This document shows positions 52,623-61,471 of a DNA stretch of 64,000 bases, piece by piece. The stretch comes from Palsa-504 sp963839095 (GTDB lineage Bacteria; Actinomycetota; Actinomycetes; Streptosporangiales; Streptosporangiaceae): contig CAWIUF010000054.1 in NCBI GenBank assembly GCA_963839095.1, forward strand, positions 1 through 64,000. Reading direction: 5' to 3'. Numbering within the stretch: the stretch's first letter is position 1; the number at the start of each line of letters is the position of its first letter. The position numbers were made by a program, and so were the translations under genes. Below the pieces are notes generated by a model, which was given only the letters and a program-made list of their open reading frames with translations, had not been told where the DNA came from and did not search any database.

Positions 52623-53459
52623 CATCGGCGCTGCTCACGGACCTGTTCGGGGTGGCCAAGCCGATCATCGCGATGGTGCACCTGCCGGGGCTGCCTGGCC
52701 GCCCGCGGCACGACCGGCGGGCCAGCGTGCGGTCCATTACCGACCCGGTGGCCGCCGACATCGCGGCCCTCCAGGACGCCGGCGTGGACGGGCTGCTGTT
52801 CTGCAACGAGGCCGACCTGCCGTACCAGCTCGGCGTCGGGCCGGAGGCGACCGCCGCGATGGCCGCGGTCATCGGCGCGGTCCGGCCCGGGCTCACGAGG
52901 CCGTTCGGCGTGAACCTGGTCTGGGATCCGGTCGCGAGCCTGGCGGTGGCGCGTGCCACCGGCGCCAGCTTCGTCCGCGAGGTCTTCACCGGGGTCTACG
53001 AGAGCGACCTCGGCGTCATGCGGCCTGACCTCGGCGCGATCGCCGCGTACCGGTCCGGCATCGGCGCGGGACCGGGCGACCGGGAGCCGGTGGCGCTGTT
53101 CTCCAACATCACGCCCGAGTTCGCCAGCCCGCTGGCCGGCCGGACCATCGCCCAGCGGGCCCGGAGCGCGGCCTTCCTGGGCGTCGACGCCCTGCTGGTC
53201 AGCGGGGCCATCACCGGCGAGCCGACCGACCTGGACCAGCTCCGGGCGGCGAAGGCGGCCGCGCCGGGCGTCCCGGTCCTGGCCAACACCGGGGTCGACG
53301 GCGGACACCGTGGCCGGCGTCCTGGCCGCCGCGGACGGCGCGATCGTGGGCACCAGCCTCAAACAGGACGGCATCACCTGGAACCCGGTGGACCCGGTGC
53401 GCGCCCGGGCCCTGATGACGGCGGCCAGGCAGTCTTCGCAGAACGGGGTGAACGCGTAA
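52619..53459 (+). CDS. BtpA/SgcQ family protein (copy 1), frameshifted
   Basis: About 280 residues. The N-terminus IIAMVHLPGLPGRPRHDR and DAGVDGLLFCNEADLPYQLG, PFGVNLVWDPVASLAVARAT, FTGVYESDLG and ITPEFASPLAGR are typical of the BtpA TIM-barrel family. A one-base excess near 53300 (GTCGACGGCGGAC) breaks the frame; the correct continuation is ADTVAGVLAAADGAIVGTSL and ITWNPVDP to the TAA at 53459. The biochemical function of the family is unknown to me. It is embedded in a sugar-type operon together with a second BtpA at 57650. Confidence 0.82.
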
Positions 53460-54418
53460 TGGCCAAGGGCACGCTGCTCTACTTCGTCAGCGACGTGCAC
53501 GGGTCCAGCCTGTGCTTCCGCAAGTTCGTCAATGCCACCGGTGTCTACAAGCCGAACGTGCTGGTCCTCGGCGGGGACGTGGCCGGCAAGGCCATCCAGT
53601 CGATCGTGCGCGGCCCGAACGGCCGGTGGAACTGCACGTTCATCGGGAACCGCTACGAGCTGACCGAGGGCTCCGAGCTCACCGAGCTGGAACGGATGAT
53701 CGCCGACCACGGCTACTATCCCTACCGCGCCGAGCCCGGCGAGCTCGAGGCGATGGAGGCCGACGGCACCCTCGACGACCTGTTCCTGCGGCTGATGCGC
53801 GAGCGGCTGGCCGAGTGGCTGGACATCGCCGACACCCGGCTGCGGCCGCAGGGCGTGCCGCTCTACCTGATGCTCGGCAACGACGACCCGCCCGAGCTGG
53901 CCGAGATGCTGGACCAGGCGCCGTGGGGCGTGCACGCCGAGGGCAAGGTCGTCCAGCTCGACGACGAGCACGAGATGATCAGCTGGGGGTACGCCAACAC
54001 GACCCCCTGGCATACCTACCGTGAGCAGAACGAACAGCAGCTGGCAGTGGCCTACGCGGCCATGGCGGACAAACTCGAACATCCCGAACGGGCGGTGTTC
54101 AACCTTCACCCCCCGCCCTTCGACACCCAGCTGGACGACGCCCCGGCCCTCGACGAGAACCTCACGGTGCAGGCGAGGATGGGCCAGGTGCAGATGACCG
54201 CGGTCGGCAGCACCGCGGTGCGCGACATCGTGGCCGAGCGCCAGCCGCTGGTCGGGCTGCACGGCCACATCCACGAGTCGTCCGGCATCCGCCGCCTGGG
54301 CAAGAAGCGCCGGGGCCTGGTCCTCAACCCGGGCAGCGACTACTCCACCGGCGCGCTCAACGGCGCCCTGGTCAGCCTGAACAAGGACCGCGCCGACGCC
54401 CAGCTGGTCCGCGGCTAG
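53459..54418 (+). CDS. Metallophosphoesterase (calcineurin-like)
   Basis: The product is 319 residues and intact. Metal-site motifs in order: SDVHGS (about 10), GGDVAGK (about 38), GNDDPPE (about 140), NLHPPP (about 217) and GHIHES (about 268). They fit a dinuclear phosphoesterase, although the first motif is DxHG and the third is GNDD rather than GNHD. It could dephosphorylate a pathway intermediate or a nucleotide. The ATG overlaps the BtpA stop (TAATG), and the next gene begins directly after its TAG. Confidence 0.85.
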   Translation: MAKGTLLYFVSDVHGSSLCFRKFVNATGVYKPNVLVLGGDVAGKAIQSIVRGPNGRWNCTFIGNRYELTEGSELTELERMIADHGYYPYRAEPGELEAMEADGTLDDLFLRLMRERLAEWLDIADTRLRPQGVPLYLMLGNDDPPELAEMLDQAPWGVHAEGKVVQLDDEHEMISWGYANTTPWHTYREQNEQQLAVAYAAMADKLEHPERAVFNLHPPPFDTQLDDAPALDENLTVQARMGQVQMTAVGSTAVRDIVAERQPLVGLHGHIHESSGIRRLGKKRRGLVLNPGSDYSTGALNGALVSLNKDRADAQLVRG

Positions 54419-55913
54419 ATGTCCGGCGCGGAGGTCCTGATCGCCGTGGACGTGGGCACCTCCGGCGCCCGCGCTTCCGCGTTCGAGGTCGGGGGCGCGC
54501 CGGGGCCTGAGGTCAGGCGCCCCTATCCGACCTACCTGCCCGCCGAGGGCTGGGCCGAGCAGGACGCCCGGCGCTGGCGGTCGGCCGCGCTGTCTGCCCT
54601 CGGCGCACTGATACAGAACCTCGGCCCGCGCAGCCGGGTCCAGGCGGTCGCCGTCACCGGGCAGTGCCCCAGTGTCGTCCCGCTGGACCGGCGGGACCAG
54701 CCGCTGCGGGCCGGCCTGATCTACCGCGACAACCGCGCCACCGCGGAGGCGGACCAACTGCGCGAGCGGTTCGGCGACCAGGAACTGCACGAGCTGACCG
54801 GCCACGTACCCGCCGCCTTCCACGTCGCGGCGAAGATCCTGTGGCTCCGCAACCACGAGCCGGACACCTTCGCCGCGACCCGCCGGTTCGTCCAGCCCAC
54901 CGACTACGTCGTCCTCGCCCTGACCGGCCAGGCGACCACCGACTGGTCGATGGCGGCCGCGACCGCCCTGCTGGATCAGCGCGCCCGCCGGTGGGCGTCG
55001 GGCCTGCTCGGCGACCTCGGCCTGGACGAGGCCGCGTTCCCCGCCGTGGTGCCGTCGTGGAGCGTCGCCGGGGAGATCCGGCCGAAGCTCGCGGCCCGCC
55101 TCGGCCTCCCGGCCGGCCCGCCGGTGCCGGTGGTGGCGGGCGCGGGGGACAGCATCGCCTGCGCGCTCGGCGCCGGGGTGACCGCGGCCGGCCCGGTCAG
55201 CGAGATGGCCGGGCAGCTCGAGCTGCTTCAACTCGGTCGTCGCCGAGCCGCTGCCGGACCTGGACGTCACCCACTACCCGAGCATCACCGGCCCCCGCGG
55301 TTACGTCACCGAGGTGGGGATCAACACCACCGGCGAGGCGCTCGACTGGCTGGCCCAGCTGTTCTACGCGGGCCTGGCGCGGGCCCCGCGCGCGGCCGAC
55401 TACGCCCGCATCGAGCAGGCCGCCGCGGCCGCCCCGCCGGGCGCGGGCGGCCTGGTGTTCGCGCCGGTGCTCGGCGACGGCGAGCGGGACGACCCGGCCC
55501 TGCGCGGCGCCATCACCGGGCTCTCCCTGCGCCACGACCGCGGCGCGGTGGCCCGCGCCACCATGGAGGGGATCGCCTGCGGCGTCCGGGCCCGGCTCCA
55601 TACCCTGGGCCGCACCTCGGCCCCGGCCACCGAGCTCCGGGTCTCCGGCGGCGGCGCCGGCCTGGCGGTCTGGAACCAGGTCAAGGCCGACGTCACCGGG
55701 ATCCCGGTCGTCCGGGTGGCGGGTGACTCCACCGCGGCGGGCGCCGCGATGCTCGCGGGCCTGGGCGCCGGGATCTACCGCGACGCCGCCGAGGCGGTCG
55801 CGGATGGCTACCGCCCGGCCGGGCGGGCCGAGCCGGATCCCGCGCATCGCGCCCTGTACGACGACCTGTACCAGCGCTATACCGAGCTCGTGGGATCGCC
55901 GGTGGTCAGATGA
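54419..55913 (+). CDS. FGGY-family carbohydrate kinase, frameshifted
   Basis: About 497 residues. The N-terminal FGGY domain has IAVDVGTSGARASAFEVGG, VAVTGQCPSVVPLDRR and AGAGDSIACALGAG. After a one-G excess near 55212 (GCCGGGCAGC) the C-terminal domain continues as AGSSSCFNSVVAEPLPDLDV, then VTEVGINTTGEALDWLAQLF and RVSGGGAGLAVWNQVKADV. The substrate is a sugar or polyol, resembling xylulokinase or related. The start abuts the preceding stop, and the stop overlaps the isomerase start (ATGA). Confidence 0.85.
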
Positions 55914-56825
55914 GAGCGCGCCTGGGCATCAACAACTGCTTCGCCGTCAAGCGCTGGCCGCAGCCGGCCGACTGGGCGGCGATCGTCCGCGACGAGCTGG
56001 GGCTCGACACCGTGGAGCTCTCGCTCGACCTGGCCGGGGACATCGGCGAGCGCGGGCGGGGGTGACGATGGGGTGAGCCAGACTCGTTCGGCGCTCGATT
56101 TGTACGGGCTACGGGCGGAGACCGTGTTCACCGGCCTCGCCGCCTACTCGCTCAACCTGCTGATGCACCCCGACGAGGTACGGCGGCGGGCCGCCGCCGA
56201 GTGGTACCTGGGCGTCGTCGAGTTCGCGGCGCGGGTAGGGGCGCGCGGAGCCGGGGGGCACGTCGGCGCGATGAGCGTGCCCGACTGGTCGGACGAGGCG
56301 CGCCGGGCCGAGCGCTGGTCCGGGCTGCAGCGGTCGCTGGCCGAGCTCGCGGCCGCGGCCCGCTCGGCCGGGCTCGACTACCTGCTGGTGGAGAACCTCG
56401 CCAGCCACCGCGAGCCGTCCACCATGGCCGGCATCGAGACCCTGCTCACCGACGGCGACGACGGGCACGTGCCGGTCCGGCTGTGCCTGGACGTCGGGCA
56501 CCAGTGCGTCCCCGGCACGACCGGGGACGACCGGGACCCCTACGCGTGGCTGGCGCGCTTCGGCGGCCGGCTCGGCGAGGTCCAGCTGCAGCAGTCCGAC
56601 GGCCTGGCCGACCACCACTGGCCGTTCACCCGCGAGCACGACGAGACGGGCATCATCGATCCGGGCCGCGTGCTGGACACGCTGGCCGCGGCCGGCGCGG
56701 ACGACGTCCTGCTGGTGCTGGAGGTGATCCCGGCGTTCGAGCAGGACGACGCCGGGGTGCTGGCCGACCTGCGCGCCTCGGTCGCCCTCTGGAAGACCGC
56801 GATGACCGAACGGGGTATCCGATGA
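55910..56825 (+). CDS. Sugar phosphate isomerase/epimerase-like TIM barrel, frameshifted
   Basis: About 304 residues. It opens with RARLGINNCFAVKRWPQPAD and GLDTVELSLDLAGDIGE. A one-base change in a run of five G (56058-56062) joins it to SQTRSALDLYGLRAETVFTG and the rest of an AP-endonuclease-2/xylose-isomerase-like barrel (GLDYLLVENLASHREPSTMA; CLDVGHQCV, VQLQQSDGLADHHWPF; LEVIPAFE). Glu, His and Asp metal ligands are present. It probably interconverts ketoses or hydroxypyruvate-like sugars. It is coupled by ATGA overlaps on both sides. Confidence 0.82.
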
Positions 56826-57653
56826 CCACCGGGTTCGTGCGTGGCAACGCGATCGATATCCACTACCGGATCACCGGGGAGGGGCCGCAGGACCTGGTCC
56901 TGATCAACGGCGTCGGCGACGACCTGGACGGCTGGGTCAACCAGGTGGACGATTTCGTCCGGGCGGGCCTGCGCGTGATCACCTACGACAACCGCGGGTC
57001 CGGCCAGTCCGGGCAGCCGCCCGGTCCCTATACCAGCGCCGAGCTGGCGGCCGACCTGAAGGCCCTGGTCGAGCGGGCTCGGGCTGGCGCGCTTCCACCT
57101 GGCCGGGGTGTCGATGGGCGGTGCCATCGCCCAGGAGTACGCCGTGGCTTACCCCGGCGACCTGCTCTCGCTGGTGCTCGCCAACACCTTCGCCGTGGCG
57201 GACCCGTTTACTGTCGCGGCGTTCGAGACCTGGGCGACGGTCGCGCTGGCGGCCGGGATGCCGGTGATGATGCGGATGCAGGCGCCGTGGATCTTCAGCC
57301 CCGGGTTCTACCAGCGGGATCCGGACCGGGTGGCGGAACTGATCGCGGGGGCCGAGGGCAGCACCCAGCCGGCCGCGGCCTTCGCGGCCCAGATGGCCGC
57401 GCTGAACGGCCACGACTGTGCCAGCCGGATCGGGGCGGTGCGGGTACCGACGCTGGTGCTGGCCGCCAGCGACGACATCATCATCCGGCCGGAGCTGTCG
57501 CGGCGGCTGTTCGATCTGCTGGCCCCCGGCGTCGGCACCTGGGCGGAGGTTCCCGGCGGGCACGCCGCCTTCTGGGAGGACCCGGGGCCGTGGAATCAGG
57601 CCGTCACCGATTTCGTCCGCAGTGCCTCCCAGAAAGGTCCAGCCTGGTCATGA
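56822..57653 (+). CDS. Alpha/beta hydrolase, frameshifted
   Basis: About 276 residues. Start: GNAIDIHYRITGEGPQDLVL, INGVGDDLDGW and ITYDNRGSGQSGQPPGPYTS. A one-G excess at 57075-57077 interrupts just before the nucleophile elbow. In the correct frame it is RLGLARFHLAGVSMGGAIAQ with VSMGG as the nucleophile motif. Then come VLAASDDIIIRPE (acid) and VPGGHAAFWE (His). It may be a lactonase or esterase in the sugar-acid pathway, but this is inference. ATGA overlaps on both sides. Confidence 0.82.
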
Positions 57654-58468
57654 CGCTCGAGGAGAGGTTCGGCACCGTCAAGCCCGTGATCGCGATGGTG
57701 CACTTCCCCGGCTTGCCGGGACGGCCGCGGCACGACCGTGCCGCCGGGCGGGCGCGCCTGGTCGACGTGGTCGGGCGGGACCTGGAGGTGCTCCAGGACG
57801 CCGGCGTCGACGCGGTGCTGTTCTGCAACGAGAACGACATCCCCTACCAGCTGGCGGTGGGCCCGGAGATCCCGGCCGCGATGGCGGCCGTCATCGGCGA
57901 GCTGTACCCGAAGATCCGGGTCCCGTTCGGCGTCAACATCTTGTGGGACGCGCGGGCCAGCCTGGCCCTGGCCCGGGCGACCGGGGCGGTCTTCATCCGG
58001 GAGGTGCTGACCGGCGTCTACGAGAGCGACATGGGCCTGGTCGCGCCCTCACTCGGCGACCTGGCCGCCTACCGCGAGAACATCGGCGCGTCCGACGTCG
58101 GGCTGTTCGGCAACATCACGCCGGAGTTCAGCTCCACCCTCGGCACCCGGACCGTGGCCGAGCGGGCCCGCAGCTCGGCCTTCCTCGGCCTCGACGCGAT
58201 CCTCATCAGCGGCCCCGAGGCGGGCGTCCCGTTCGTCATGAGCGACCTGCGCGCCGCCAAGGAGGCCGCGCCGCAGACCCCGGTGCTGGCCAACACCGGC
58301 GTGACCGCCGAGCGGCTGGCCGAGACGCTGGCCGTCGCCGACGGCGTGATCGTGGGCACCAGCCTGAAGGTGGACGGCATCACCTGGAATCCCGTCGATC
58401 CCGACCGGGCCAAGCGGTTCGTGGACACCGCCCGCGAGGTCCGCTCCGCGTCCGCCGTGGTCAGTTGA
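57650..58468 (+). CDS. BtpA/SgcQ family protein (copy 2)
   Basis: The product is 272 residues and intact. It is clearly paralogous to the protein at 52619: IAMVHFPGLPGRPRHDR, DVLFCNE-type DAVLFCNENDIPYQL, PFGVNILWDARASLALARAT, LTGVYESDMG, ITPEFSSTLGTR, IVGTSLKVDGITWNPVDP. The function is unknown. Having two copies in one operon suggests a heteromer or successive steps. The start overlaps the hydrolase stop (ATGA), and its stop overlaps a TTG start of the next gene. Confidence 0.9.
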   Translation: MTLEERFGTVKPVIAMVHFPGLPGRPRHDRAAGRARLVDVVGRDLEVLQDAGVDAVLFCNENDIPYQLAVGPEIPAAMAAVIGELYPKIRVPFGVNILWDARASLALARATGAVFIREVLTGVYESDMGLVAPSLGDLAAYRENIGASDVGLFGNITPEFSSTLGTRTVAERARSSAFLGLDAILISGPEAGVPFVMSDLRAAKEAAPQTPVLANTGVTAERLAETLAVADGVIVGTSLKVDGITWNPVDPDRAKRFVDTAREVRSASAVVS

Positions 58469-59176
58469 TTTCAGCGGCCGTCGAGGCCGTCGTCCTCGAC
58501 ATGGACGGCGTGCTCATCGACACCGAGCCGGTCTGGCGGGCCGCCGAGACCGACGTCTTCGCCGGGCTCGGGATCACGCTCAGCGAGAGCGACGTGCTCG
58601 AATCCACCGGGCAGCCGATCGAGGAGCTGATCCCTCTCTGGCGGCAGCGGTCGCCGTCGGGCGGTCGCGCCGGTGCCTCGCCGACCGGCGCCTCGCTGAC
58701 CGACGCCGAGGTGGCGGGGCTGGTCATCGATCAGGTCATCGCGCACGTTAAGGCCGAGAGGCCAGCCCATGCCGGGCGTGACCGCGGCGATCGCGCTCTT
58801 CGAGCGGTGCGGGCTGCGGCTGGCGATCGCGTCGTCGTCGCCGCGGCGGCTGATCGACGCCGTCTGCGACCGGCTCGGCCTGGGCGGCATCGACGTGCGC
58901 TGCTCGGCCATGGACGAGGCCCATGGCAAGCCGGCCCCGGACGTGTACCTCACCGCGGCCCGCAGGCTCGGGGTGGCCCCGGCGCAGTGCCTGGCGGTGG
59001 AGGACTCGCTGAACGGGCTCGCGTCGGCCCGGGCGGCGGGCATGATCTGCGTCGCCGTCCCCGACCCGCTGCTCGCGGCCGATCCCCGCTACAGTGCGGC
59101 GAACCTGGTCCTGCGGTCGCTGACCGACCTGGACGACGCGGCCCTGCGGCGGCTCGGAGTGCCGGTGCCCGGTTGA
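58465..59176 (+). CDS. HAD-superfamily phosphatase (beta-phosphoglucomutase/HxpB type), frameshifted
   Basis: About 236 residues from a TTG at 58465 (TTGA overlap). The N-terminus AVVLDMDGVLIDTEPVW carries the nucleophile Asp and acid/base Asp. A Gly/Ser insert and a one-base shift near 58762 follow. Then come PMPGVTAAIALFERCGLRLA, IASSSPRR (motif II), HGKPAPDVYL (motif III Lys) and AVEDSLNGLASARAAGM (motif IV). It dephosphorylates or isomerises a sugar phosphate. It is the last gene of the operon. Confidence 0.85.
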
Positions 59177-59221
59177 CGGGGCATCTTCCCGACAGCAGCC
59201 ACGGGTAGGATGCTCGGACTT

Positions 59222-60034
59222 ATGGGACACCCCCGCCCGAGGCTCGTGACAGCGGTTATCTCCGCCGCGTTCCTGAGCATGCTCGCGGCGCTATCCGGCT
59301 GCGGGCTGCTGTCAGGCTCCGCGTCTTCGTCGGCATCCGCCGACCCTCCCGCGCCTGCCACGGCTCGCTCCGCGGCGCATTCTCCGGCTCGGGCCGTGGC
59401 GTTTTCCTTCACCGTCACGGGAGATCGTCCCGTGTCACCGAACGGAAGCCAGGACACGTCCACGCCCGGTGTCAGCTGCGCCAGCGCCACGCTCGCGTCC
59501 GATCACGCGCTGGGCGTCCGGGTGGCACGCGGGTTCGGCCTGACCGGCTTCCCGGCCGCGGCCGCTCTTCTGGCGCACTTCCTCCAGGGGAACGGCACCG
59601 CGATCGATTACCGGGCCGGATCGGAGATCTCGAAGAAGGCGCGGGCCAGCAGTGCCTTCCTGATGGTGGACAGCGAGGTCCAGGCCGCGATTCTCAGCCG
59701 GCTGAAAGCGGGCAAGGTTCACGTCAGGCTCTCCACCGCGCAGCTGCCTGAGGTGGCGTTCGAGACCAGGACCAGCGACCTGTACTGGGGCTTTCGCGGC
59801 ACTCAGGGCCTGGCCGTGACCGGGAGCGGGCACCGCGCGCACGGGCGCTACACCGGGACCCTCACCTATGTCATACGCGACAGCTACGGATTCCCCGTCG
59901 GCGATACCCTCGGGGGATTCGGCGCGCCCATGCGATACCTGCAGACCACGTGCGGTGCGCCGCAGCACCCGGGCGGAGCCCGCTGGTTCCCCGACACCAT
60001 TACGGTCACCGTGCCCTTCAGCCACCCGGTCTGA
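59222..60034 (+). CDS. Putative secreted lipoprotein, unknown function
   Basis: The product is 270 residues. The signal peptide ends LAALSGCGLL (lipobox SGC, Cys about 27). A Ser/Ala/Pro-rich linker (about 30-60) follows. The remaining part has no recognised domain; it contains YWGFRGTQGLAVTGSGHRAH and ITVTVPFSHPV, suggesting an all-beta fold. The gene stands alone. The ATG at 59222 was chosen because the hydrophobic signal starts soon after; an upstream in-frame ATG at 59210 exists. Confidence 0.7.
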   Translation: MGHPRPRLVTAVISAAFLSMLAALSGCGLLSGSASSSASADPPAPATARSAAHSPARAVAFSFTVTGDRPVSPNGSQDTSTPGVSCASATLASDHALGVRVARGFGLTGFPAAAALLAHFLQGNGTAIDYRAGSEISKKARASSAFLMVDSEVQAAILSRLKAGKVHVRLSTAQLPEVAFETRTSDLYWGFRGTQGLAVTGSGHRAHGRYTGTLTYVIRDSYGFPVGDTLGGFGAPMRYLQTTCGAPQHPGGARWFPDTITVTVPFSHPV

Positions 60035-60062
60035 CCAAGACGGCACAGACCCTGGTCTGGAG

Positions 60063-60137
60063 ATGGCGGTCTTCTACGAGCGGCTCGGCTTCGTTGCCTC
60101 GCACGAAGGCATGAAGCTCATCCTCGACCTCGCTTAG
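60063..60137 (+). pseudogene. C-terminal fragment, GNAT- or VOC-like
   Basis: The 24-residue frame MAVFYERLGFVASHEGMKLI followed by LDLA ends at a TAG. FYERLGFV...M.L.L is how many small GNAT acetyltransferases (TacT-like) end, and VOC proteins also carry FYERLGF. No upstream domain is present, so this is a leftover. Confidence 0.4.
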
Positions 60138-60189
60138 AGGCTGCGTCCTGGCGTATTCACGCAAGAGCGGGTGCAGGCGCCCCGGACGG

Positions 60190-60711
60190 CTACGGCTGGC
60201 TCAAGATGCGGTCCGCGGCCCGGACCCGGAGTTCTTCGAGCTCGTCGGCCTGCCTTCTGGCCCGGGCGATGAGCTCATCCAGGCGCCCGCCGTCCAGTCG
60301 CGCGACCGTGTCCGCCTGGGCCCGCAGGGTACGCCAGCCGGCCGCCTTACCTTCGACGCCCAGGCGCAGCAGTTCCAGCTCCTCCAGGTCGCTCAGCGGT
60401 GACCGGGCCAGGAAGCGGCCGTTGAACTTCAGCCGCCCGGCCTTCTCGCCGATCCAGGCGGCACCGACCTTGTAGGCGCGTACGGGGATGCCGAGCGAGG
60501 CCATGATGTCCAGCAGGGCCGAGCGGTCCTGGCCGATCTCGTCGGCGAGCCTGCTCAGGGCTCCGCCGTCCTCCCGGCCCCGGCGCGACCGGGCCATCCG
60601 GCGCGCCAGTTCACTTCCGCCCGTCGCACCCGCCAGGTGGTCGTTGAGGTAGATGCCGAGCATGGTCTGCCGGGACGGGCTTGCGTCCCGGGCGATCGCG
60701 ATCCTGGTCAT
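60190..60711 (-). CDS. Conserved hypothetical actinobacterial protein
   Basis: The product is 173 residues. The N-terminus MTRIAIARDASPSRQTMLGI, then YLNDHLAGATGGSELARR, looks like a conserved actinobacterial family of unknown function. It is helix-rich and strongly charged, with RRQADELEELRVRAADRI as a likely coiled coil at the end. GGAGG precedes the ATG at 60711. It is a single gene. Confidence 0.7.
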   Translation of the reverse strand: MTRIAIARDASPSRQTMLGIYLNDHLAGATGGSELARRMARSRRGREDGGALSRLADEIGQDRSALLDIMASLGIPVRAYKVGAAWIGEKAGRLKFNGRFLARSPLSDLEELELLRLGVEGKAAGWRTLRAQADTVARLDGGRLDELIARARRQADELEELRVRAADRILSQP

Positions 60712-60931
60712 AATGCCTCCGGGCCTCCTTCTAGCCCGGCCCGAGCGGGTTAAACCCGCGCGGTTCAGACCGGTAACGAAGAGATCACGAGCTGTGCGCA
60801 TATCCGGTAAAGCTGCGGGTAGCTGACTATCTCACCCCCAGGAACGCGAACGAAACGCTCTCAGGGCGTACCAGTGCGAGGGGGCCGTCGGCCGCTCCGC
60901 CGTTCGTACCTTTCGCGGGTGCGGAGGCGCA

Positions 60932-61156
60932 ATGCCGAGATCCAGCCGATACCATCTAACCACCGCCGGTGAGCTCCCGGCGACGCTGCGGCATTCATCT
61001 CCGGAAGCCCAGGAGGCATTCCTTAAGGCCCGCGAGGACGCGATCCAGGTCTACGGCGAGGGAGACGAGGCCCACCGGACCGCTTACCGAGCCCTGAAGC
61101 AGAAGTTCGAGAAACGAGGCGATCAGTGGATCGCCAAGGCCATCCCGGCGCCCTGA
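60932..61156 (+). CDS. chaB: ChaB family protein
   Basis: The product is 74 residues and starts MPRSSRYHLTTAGELPATLR. Most of it is a ChaB domain: LPATLRHSSPEAQEAFLKAR, then AHRTAYRALKQKFEKRGDQW. ChaB is a putative regulator of the ChaA cation exchanger in E. coli, and in actinobacteria its role is unclear. GGAGG precedes the ATG. No ChaA is nearby. Confidence 0.85.
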   Translation: MPRSSRYHLTTAGELPATLRHSSPEAQEAFLKAREDAIQVYGEGDEAHRTAYRALKQKFEKRGDQWIAKAIPAP

Positions 61157-61213
61157 CCGTCAGCGGCAGGCTGCTAGCTGAATCTCTCGTCGGCGTGTGA
61201 GCGGACCTGATTA

Positions 61214-61471
61214 TTACCGAGACCCAGCCAGGACCGTTCCCCGCCGGACCACGGCCGGGTGACGGCTTTCGCGGTCCAGCCGATTGGCCCGCCGAGCATA
61301 GGTAATGAGAAGCCAGAGGGCCTGTCCCATCCGGACCAGGTTGCCCCACGCGCGCGTGTGCCGGAAACGTGCCTGCTCGATGCTGGCGATCGCCTCGTCG
61401 GCAGTAAGGCGCGCGAAGATCGCGAGCATCGCGGCGAGGTGCGGATCCGACTGGCTTATCCACCGGTCCAT
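61214..61471 (-). CDS. Small helical protein overlapping the FAD dehydrogenase end
   Basis: The product is 85 residues: MDRWISQSDPHLAAMLAIFA, RLTADEAIASIEQARFRHTR and a basic end GTVLAGSR. Composition is protein-like and GC3-rich. It begins 16 bp inside the 3' end of the FAD/Fe-S gene in another frame. It may be a real small gene coupled to the dehydrogenase. I did not recognise a family with certainty. Confidence 0.5.
   Translation of the reverse strand: MDRWISQSDPHLAAMLAIFARLTADEAIASIEQARFRHTRAWGNLVRMGQALWLLITYARRANRLDRESRHPAVVRRGTVLAGSR

Noticed and set aside
51782..54418. A single 878-residue protein joining DeoR, BtpA and the phosphoesterase
   Set aside because: The BtpA C-terminus is garbled in that frame and restored by one base; start/stop overlaps fit three separate genes.
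51710..55270. A 1186-codon open frame on the minus strand
   Set aside because: It lies antisense to DeoR, BtpA-1, the phosphoesterase and the kinase, has skewed Arg/Gly/His-rich composition and no recognisable domain. Long antisense frames are expected in such GC-rich DNA.
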